Shown here: positions 57,801-64,000 of the stretch, in pieces
Layout of the letters: every line of letters begins with the position of its first letter
How positions within the stretch are numbered: position 1 is the first letter of the stretch
From: Leguminivora glycinivorella
Lineage: Eukaryota; Arthropoda; Insecta; Lepidoptera; Tortricidae
Direction: 5' to 3'
NCBI RefSeq assembly: GCF_023078275.1
Contig: NC_062973.1
Span: forward strand, 19,214,956 to 19,278,955
Length of the DNA: 64,000 nt
Position numbers and translations under genes: made by a program
The notes under the pieces: generated by a model
Told to the model about the DNA's origin: nothing
The model's database searches: none
The model's input: the letters and a program-made list of their open reading frames with translations, nothing else

Positions 57801-60800
57801 AGGGGGGCTTGGGGGTCGAAGCCCCCCGCATAAAAGAAAGATTAACGTAGTATTTAAAATAACTTGGGATAGCGTTTTCTTGTGACCTTTCAGAGCAAAC
57901 AAAGGGGGCTCGGGGGCGAAGCCCCCGCATGAAAGAAAGATCAACGTAGTATTTAAAATAAGTTGGGTTAGCGTTTTCTTGTGACCTTTAAGAACAAACA
58001 AAGGGGGCTGGGGGCGAAGCCCCCGCCTGAAAGAAAGATCAACGTTGTATTTAAAATAAGTTGGGATAGCGTTTTCTTGTGACCTTTCAGAGCAAACAAA
58101 GGGGCTCGGGGGCGAAGCCCCCGCATAAAAGAAAGATCAACGTTGTATTTAAAATAAGTTGGGTTAGCGTTTTCTTGTGACCTTTAAGAGCAAACAAAGG
58201 GGGCTCGGGGGCGAAGCCCCCGCATAAAAGAAAGATCAACGTTGTATTTAAAATAAGTTGGGTTAGCGTTTTCTTGTGACCTTTCAGAGCAAACAAAGGG
58301 GGCTCGGGGGCGAAGCCCCCGCATAAAAGAAAGATCAACGTTGTATTTAAAATAAGTTGGGTTAGCGTTTTCTTGTGACCTTTCAGAGCAAACAAAGGGG
58401 GGCTCGGGGCGAAGCCCCCGCATAAAAGAAAGATCAACGTAGTATTTAGAATAAGTTGGGTTAGCATTTTCTTGTGACCTTTAAGAGCAAACAAAGGGGG
58501 CTCGGGGGCGAAGCCCCCGCATAAAAGAAAGATCAACGTTGTATTTAAAATAAGTTGGGTTAGCGTTTTCTTGTGACCTTTAAGAGCAAACAAAGGGGGC
58601 TCGGGGGCGAAGCCCCCGCATAAAAGAAAGATCAACGTTGTATTTAAAATAAGTTGGGTTAGCGTTTTCTTGTGACCTTTCAGAGCAAACAAAGGGGGGC
58701 TCGGGGGGCGAAGCCCCCCGCATAAAAGAAAGATCAACGTTGTATTTAAAATAAGTTGGGTTAGCGTTTTCTTGTGACCTTTCAGAGCAAACAAAGGGGG
58801 CTCGGGGGGCGAAGCCCCCGCATAAAAGAAAGATCAACGTTGTATTTAGAATAAGTTGGGTTAGCATTTTCTTGTGACCTTTAAGAGCAAACAAAGGGGG
58901 CTCGGGGGCGAAGCCCCCCGCATGAAAGAAAGATCAACGTAGTATTTAGAATAAATTGGTTTAGCGTTTTCTTGTGACCTTTAAGAGCAAACAAAGGGGG
59001 GCTCGGGGGGCGAAGCCCCCCGCATAAAAGAAAGATCAACGTTGTATTTAAAATAAGTTGGGTTAGCGTTTTCTTGTGACCTTTAAGAGCAAACAAAGGG
59101 GGCTCGGGGGCGAAGCCCCCGCATAAAAGAAAGATCAACGTTGTATTTAAGATAAGTTGGGTTAGCGTTTTCTTGTGACATTTCAGAGCAAACAAAGGGG
59201 GGCTCGGGGGCGAAGCCCCGCATAAAAGAAAGATCAACGTTGTATTTAAAATAAGTTGGGTTAAGGTTTTCTTGTGACCTTTCAGAGCAAACAAAGGGGG
59301 CTCGGGGGCGAAGCCCCCCGCATAAAAGAAAGATCAACGTTGTATTTAAAATAAGTTGGGTTAGCGTTTTCTTGTGACATTTCAGAGCAAACAAAGTGGG
59401 GCTCGGGGGGCGAAGCCCCCCGCATGAAAGAAAGATCAACGTAGTATTTAAGATAAGTTGGGTTAGCGTTTTCTTGTGACCTTTAAGAGCAAACAAAGGG
59501 GGGCTCGGGGGGCGAAGCCCCCGCATAAAAGAAAGATCAACGTTGTATTTAAAATAAGTTGGGTTAAGGTTTTCTTGTGACCTTTAAGAGCAAACAAAGG
59601 GGGGCTCGGGGGCGAACCCCCCGCATGAAAGAAAGATCAACGTAGTATTTAGAATAAATTGGTTTAGCGTTTTCTTGTGACCTTTAAGAGCAAACAAAGG
59701 GGGCTCGGGGGCGAAGCCCTCGCATGAAAAAAAGATCAACGAAGTATTTAGAATAAGTTGGGTTAGCGTTTTCTTGTGACCTTTAAGAGCAAACAAAGGG
59801 GGGCTCGGGGGCGAAGCCCCCGCATAAAAGAAAGATCAACGTTGTATTTAAGATAAGTTGGGTTAGCGTTTTCTTGTGACATTTCAGAGCAAACAAGGGG
59901 GGCTCGGGGGCGAAGCCCCGCATAAAAGAAAGATCAACGTTGTATTTAAAATAAGTTGGGTTAAGGTTTTCTTGTGACCTTTCAGAGCAAACAAAGGGGG
60001 GCTCGGGGGCGAAGCCCCCGCATAAAAGAAAGATCAACGTTGTATTTAAAATAAGTTGGGTTAGCGTTTTCTTGTGACCTTTAAGAGCAAACAAAGGGGG
60101 GCTCGGGGGCGAAGCCCCCGCATAAAAGAAAGATCAACGTTGTATTTAAAATAAGTTGGGTTAGCGTTTTCTTGTGACCTTTCAGAGCAAACAAAGGGGG
60201 CTCGGGGGCGAAGCCCCCGCATAAAAGAAAGATCAACGTTGTATTTAAAATAAGTTGGGTTAGCGTTTTCTTGTGACCTTTAAGAGCAAACAAAGGGTGG
60301 CTCGGGGGGCGAAGCCCCCCGCATGAAAGAAAGATCAACGTAGTATTTAAGATAAGTTGGGTTAGCGTTTTCTTGTGACCTTTAAGAGCAAACAAAGGGG
60401 GGCTCGGGGGGCAAAGCCCCCCGCATAAAAGAAAGATTAACGTAGTATTTAAAATAAGTTGGGATAGCGTTTTCTTGTGACCTTTCAGAGCAAACAAAGG
60501 GGCTCGGGGGCGAAGCCCCCGCATAAAAGAAAGATCAACGTTGTATTTAAAATAAGTTGGGTTAGCGTTTTCTTGTGACCTTTCAGAGCAAACAAAGGGG
60601 GGCTCGGTGGGCGAAGCCCCCCGCATAAAAGAAAGATCAACGTTGTATTTAAAATAAGTTGGGTTAGCGTTTTCTTGTGACCTTTAAGAGCAAACAAAGG
60701 GTGGCTCGGGGGGCGAAGCCCCCCGCATGAAAGAAAGATCAACGTAGTATTTAAGATAAGTTGGGTTAGCGTTTTCTTGTGACCTTTAAGAGCAAACAAA

Positions 60801-61177
60801 GGGGGGCTTGGGGGTCGAAGCCCCCCGCATAAAAGAAAGATTAACGTAGTATTTAAAATAACTTGGGATAGCGTTTTCTTGTGACCTTTCAGAGCAAACA
60901 AAGGGGGGCTCGGGGGGCGAAGCCCCCCGCATGAAAGAAAGATCAACGTAGTATTTAAAATAAGTTGGGTTAGCGTTTTCTTGTGACCTTTAAGAACAAA
61001 CAAAGGGGGGCTGGGGGGCGAAGCCCCCCGCCTGAAAGAAAGATCAACGTTGTATTTAAAATAAGTTGGGATAGCGTTTTCTTGTGACCTTTCAGAGCAA
61101 ACAAAGGGGGCTCGGGGGGCAAAGCCCCCCGCATAAAAGAAAGATCAACGTTGTATTTAAAATAAGTTGGGTTAAGG
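51866..61177. repeat. Satellite of about 101 bp units, roughly ninety copies
   Basis: The unit reads GCATAAAAGAAAGATCAACG, TTGTATTTAAAATAAGTTGG, GTTAGCGTTTTCTTGTGACC, TTTAAGAGCAAACAAA and a G-tract/C-tract hairpin (GGGGGCTCGGGGGCGAAGCC with following Cs). Units are 98-102 bp and vary mainly in G and C run length. Diagnostic variants recur at fixed larger distances of about 1.3 kb and 3.0 kb, so multi-unit blocks have been duplicated. Minus-strand frames of up to 235 codons arise because two of three frames lack stops; I do not regard them as genes. Confidence 0.95.
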
Positions 61178-61189
61178 TTTTCTTGTGAT

Positions 61190-61583
61190 GCATAGGTCGC
61201 AGACGTGCCGCTCACGAGCGGAACCTGCCACCCTAAAGACAGCCAGCGGGCGAGGGATGCATGAGAGCGCCCCCGCCCAATACGCTGGCTCTCGAGTTGG
61301 AGAGTGCGACCCTTGTGTCCAGGAAGCGCTCCCACAGTGAGGACCGGTCGGCTCATGGCCCGACCAGCGAGGGATTCTGATCCAGGATGGCCGCTGCGGG
61401 GCCTCGGATGCACTTTACAGCTTCCCGGGACCCCGGACACAAAGCGGTGAGAGGACACCGTGGGGTTTAGTGGGTAGGGGGGACTCTTTACAGCCTCGAC
61501 CCCCACATAACCGACCGGGTCGCCCACCACCTCAGACCCGGCGGTATGCGTAAACGCATTCCCCACGAAAAAAAAAAAATTTT
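61190..61583 (+). mobile_element. Poly(A) retroposon inserted in the satellite, 12 bp target duplication
   Basis: TTTTCTTGTGAT is found immediately before (61178-61189) and after (61584-61595) the insert. The insert is GC-rich, ends GCGTAAACGCATTCCCCACG and then an A run from 61568 to 61579, followed by Ts that merge into the duplicated target. It contains GACACCGTGGGGTTTAGTGGG, which I associate with the 3' end of R1-type or SINE-like lepidopteran retroposons. A minus-strand frame across it is antisense and spurious. Confidence 0.8.
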
Positions 61584-61905
61584 TTTTCTTGTGATCCTTA
61601 AGAGTAAAGAAAAGGGGGCCTCGGGGGCCGAAGCCCCCCGCATGAAAGAAAGATCAACGTAGTATTTAGAATAAGTTGGGTTAGCGTTTTCTTGTGACCT
61701 TTAAGACCAAACAAAGGGGGGCTCGGGGGGCGAAGCCCCCCGCATAAAAGAAAGATTAACGTAGTATTTAAAATAAGTTGGGTTAGCGTTTTCTTGTGAC
61801 CTTTCAGAGCAAACAAGCATAAAAGAAAGATCAACGTTGTATTTAAAATAAGTTGGGTAATGGTTTTCCTGTGACCCTTAAGAGCAAATAAAGGGGGTCT
61901 ATCTT
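61584..61905. repeat. Satellite continuation after the insertion
   Basis: Three further units of the 101 bp satellite follow the retroposon, increasingly degenerate; the last lacks the G/C hairpin (61816). The array fades out near 61905. Confidence 0.9.
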
Positions 61906-62097
61906 TTACGGATAACTTACTAGGTATAAACATTTTTATGATAATACCGTAATAAGAAGGTAGCCGCTGGTTATTATTAAGTAGCAATTAGCAATAAGTA
62001 TACGTTAAGCCACAAATGGCATGTAAAATCCGCCTACTTGAAATAAATTTATGTATAAATGTTAAAAGTATTTCATTATTAATGACTAAAAAGTATA

Positions 62098-62286
62098 AAA
62101 TAAATTAATAGTTTAAAAAACACTATAAAACACGCTTTTATAAATGCACGTAAAAGCCAAAAATAAATTATGGATCGTTCAAGTTGTCTCTATTTGTGAG
62201 CTGAAGTTTAAAAACTATGTGCTTTTAATTATAATATTTGATTGTAAAAGCGTGGGGCGCTGGAACAGGAAAGACTTTCTTGTAAA
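62098..62286 (+). repeat. Large inverted repeat, left arm
   Basis: About 188 bp, from AAATAAATTAATAGTTTAAA to GGAACAGGAAAGACTTTC, is complementary to 62672-62858 with only a few mismatches. A 385 bp spacer separates the arms. The arms carry no coding sequence. Confidence 0.85.
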
Positions 62287-62671
62287 CAAATACTAATCCG
62301 AACTTCCTGGCGAATGAAGTTGCATAAGAACATAACGTTTACATATGCCGCCTAAGGGTTACCAAAAAGAACCAAAGATATCTCGTCCACGAACAAGAAC
62401 TCTGCATCCTGTCACTGTAGACACTTTCCCCTTTTGTACTTTGATTACCGGAAAAAAGCGGCGTTCTAAGTGTCGGTGACTGTCGACTCTCCTCGCTACT
62501 AGCGCATATTTTGTCTGAGTTCGACAAACTGGTACCTACTTTGAACACTGACTTTTAATTGATTTGACTGTTTAATGTAGAACCTACTAGTCATGCTGCA
62601 ACTCCAGTTAGCGCGTCAATCTGTGTAACCTCCTTCCCGTAGCATAGCATAATTTGATTTATCAGCAAGTT

Positions 62672-62858
62672 ATACAAAAAGTCTTTCCTGTTCCAGCGCC
62701 CCACGCTTTTACAATCAAATATTATAATTAAAAGCACATAGTTTTTAAACTTCAGCTCACAAATAGAGAAAACTTGAACGATCCATAATTTATTTTTGGC
62801 TTTTACGTGCATTTATAAAAGCGTGTTTTATAGTGTTTTTTAAACTATTAATTTATTT
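62672..62858 (-). repeat. Large inverted repeat, right arm
   Basis: This is the reverse complement of the left arm. The only differences I noticed are a few bases near TTGTCTC/GAGAAAAC and at the outer ends. Transcription across both arms would give a long double-stranded hairpin. Confidence 0.85.
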
Positions 62859-63577
62859 CTACTTGAGTGATTTACTGTATAGACTATGTGTGTGCAATAA
62901 AATGGCAAGTTTACAAAGCTTGAAAATTACGTTTGCTTCTTCTTCTTCTCTGAAAAGGTGAGCCTTTTCAATAAAAGTATAACTAAAGATTATAGTTATG
63001 CAAGTATGAAAAGCACATTACGGGAAAGTTTTGCGCACATAAAGGGTTAGCTGAAACTTTGTGGGGTTATAAATCATTCTGAAGGAGTCATCCAAATTTT
63101 GATCGAAAGTCCAACTGTCAAGTATAACAAAGTGCTGTTAGACGGGAAGCTATTATAAGTTAGTTTGGGAAATCTTTAAGTTTGATACGCAAACGATCAG
63201 TTAGTGGGTAAGTGGGTACTGGTGCACCTTTGCTAGTTTAGGTAGAGTTTACTATAGGAAGAAGTTAAGTAGAATACTAGAAGTATATTTTTTGCCCGTG
63301 TGGTCAATGTCCTAAAAGTCATTCTGTGGGATAATAATTCCTTTGTGGTGTAGGCGATGTGGTGTCTGCCCCACTAGTCACTATCACAATTTCATATTTT
63401 TTCACTGAAACATGAGTAGTTTCGTGTGCTCTGCCTACCCCGTTTGGAAATACAGGCGGGAGTTGATGTATGCAAGTATATTTTTTTCGGAAAAGGTAAT
63501 ATGTATCATTCATTTAGTATATATAGCTGATCAATCAAAAATACTGTTACGTTACTAAGTAGCTAATATTTACCTAA
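62859..63577. other. Intergenic DNA, nothing assigned
   Basis: No gene or recognised repeat end. A 64-codon minus-strand frame (63319-63513) has no domain. Confidence 0.35.
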
Positions 63578-63780
63578 ATATCTGGGCGACCGAGCTTCGC
63601 TCGGTTCTATTTTTAACCGACTTCAAAAAAGGAGGAGGTTCTCAATTCGACTGAATGTTTTTTTTTTTTTTTTTTTTTTTTGTATGTATGTTATAATATA
63701 TCACGTCTTTAGATAAAAAAAAACTCTTATAAATACAAAAACAAAAAAAAAAGACAAAAAACAAAAACTTAATTTCTGAC
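63578..63780. repeat. Dispersed repeat with ACCGAGCTTCGCTCGGT hairpin
   Basis: GGGCGACCGAGCTTCGCTCGG forms a hairpin and is followed by TTTTTAACCGACTTCAAAAA, AGGAGGAGGTTCTCAATTCG and a long T run. This block is extremely common in lepidopteran genomes as I recall. Its class is unclear: the hairpin resembles Helitron ends, while the T run resembles the border of a retroposon. Confidence 0.5.
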
Positions 63781-64000
63781 CGGGATTCGAAACCCTGACA
63801 CCTACGATCTATCTGCGTACATTAGACCGACCTCGTGCGGCTGAGCTAAGCGGAATCGATGCGCGCGCGGCGAAATTAAGGACCATATTTTACGTTTACA
63901 AATGCGAAAGAAAAACTCATGAAAACTCGAAAATTCGCGTTTTCCGGGATCTAAGGCTACGCTAGATCGATTTTTCACCCCCGAAAACCCCCACAAAACA
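63778..64000 (-). mobile_element. tRNA-like SINE head or related repeat, cut by the window edge
   Basis: On the minus strand GCTTAGCTCAGCCG resembles an A box and GGGTTTCGAATCCCGG resembles a B box, about 45 bp apart. The acceptor arm does not pair and the T arm has an extra base, so it is not a functional tRNA. The following CGAAAATTCGCGTTTTCC and GGATCTAAGGCTACGC belong to a familiar lepidopteran repeat that continues beyond the window. Confidence 0.45.

Noticed and set aside
52144..61003. Many minus-strand frames (up to 235 codons) with FALKGHKKTLTQLILNTT-like repeats
   Set aside because: Two of the three minus frames of the 101 bp unit lack stops, so frames persist until a G-run length change shifts them to the third frame. 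They start and stop at random units.
60970..61566. A 198-codon minus-strand protein starting in the GC-rich insert
   Set aside because: It is antisense to a poly(A) retroposon and then runs into the satellite. The GC-rich composition explains the lack of stops.
51866..61905. A CRISPR-like repeat-spacer array
   Set aside because: The units are continuous repeats of about 101 bp with no unique spacers, in a eukaryotic context.
63778..63860. A functional tRNA gene on the minus strand
   Set aside because: A- and B-box-like words exist, but acceptor and T stems do not pair properly and the context is a dispersed repeat.

Overview
The window reads as nuclear DNA from a moth or butterfly (Lepidoptera). 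This is inferred from AT-rich intergenic DNA, GT-AG introns, and repeat families I recognise as typical of lepidopteran genomes: a tRNA-derived SINE, LINE 3' ends carrying the TACCATCAGG tail motif, Helitron ends of the CTAG type, and many short inverted-repeat elements. No prokaryotic feature is present.

Only one host gene is well supported. It is a plus-strand TRPA-type ion channel with N-terminal ankyrin repeats and six membrane segments, in seven exons between about 42.2 and 46.85 kb. From the ATG at 42228 the exons join in frame to about 935 residues. Nearly everything else is mobile or tandemly repeated DNA.

Layout. 0-8.6 kb: decayed elements (a Penelope-like GIY-YIG fragment, LINE 3' ends, a TTA-flanked MITE, a SINE). 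8.65-16.2 kb: a Helitron-like element on the minus strand whose internal CCC(T/A)(A/G)T hexamer tract has grown to more than 1.6 kb and has been split by a 5'-truncated LINE. That LINE is itself interrupted by a 1.4 kb TA-flanked inverted-repeat element carrying RTE-like LINE debris. 14.66-23.91 kb: four almost identical tandem copies of a 2,313-2,314 bp unit made from the Helitron 5' half plus about 750 bp of flank. 23.9-37.2 kb: MITEs, LINE ends and one fairly intact LINE reverse transcriptase on the minus strand (29.8-31.6 kb). 38.0-41.3 kb: a second copy of the same Helitron with a short hexamer tract and two nested insertions. 42.2-46.9 kb: the TRPA gene. 47-50.9 kb: mostly unassigned sequence with one nested MITE. 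50.9-61.9 kb: two abutting satellites, seven units of 120 bp and then about ninety units of about 101 bp with higher-order structure, broken once by a poly(A) retroposon with a 12 bp target duplication. 62-64 kb: a large inverted repeat and SINE or LINE-type dispersed repeats.

The strongest biological theme is the conversion of mobile elements into tandem arrays at several scales (6, 101, 120 and 2,314 bp), together with nested and datable insertions. All family names come from memory of sequence patterns; no database search was possible.
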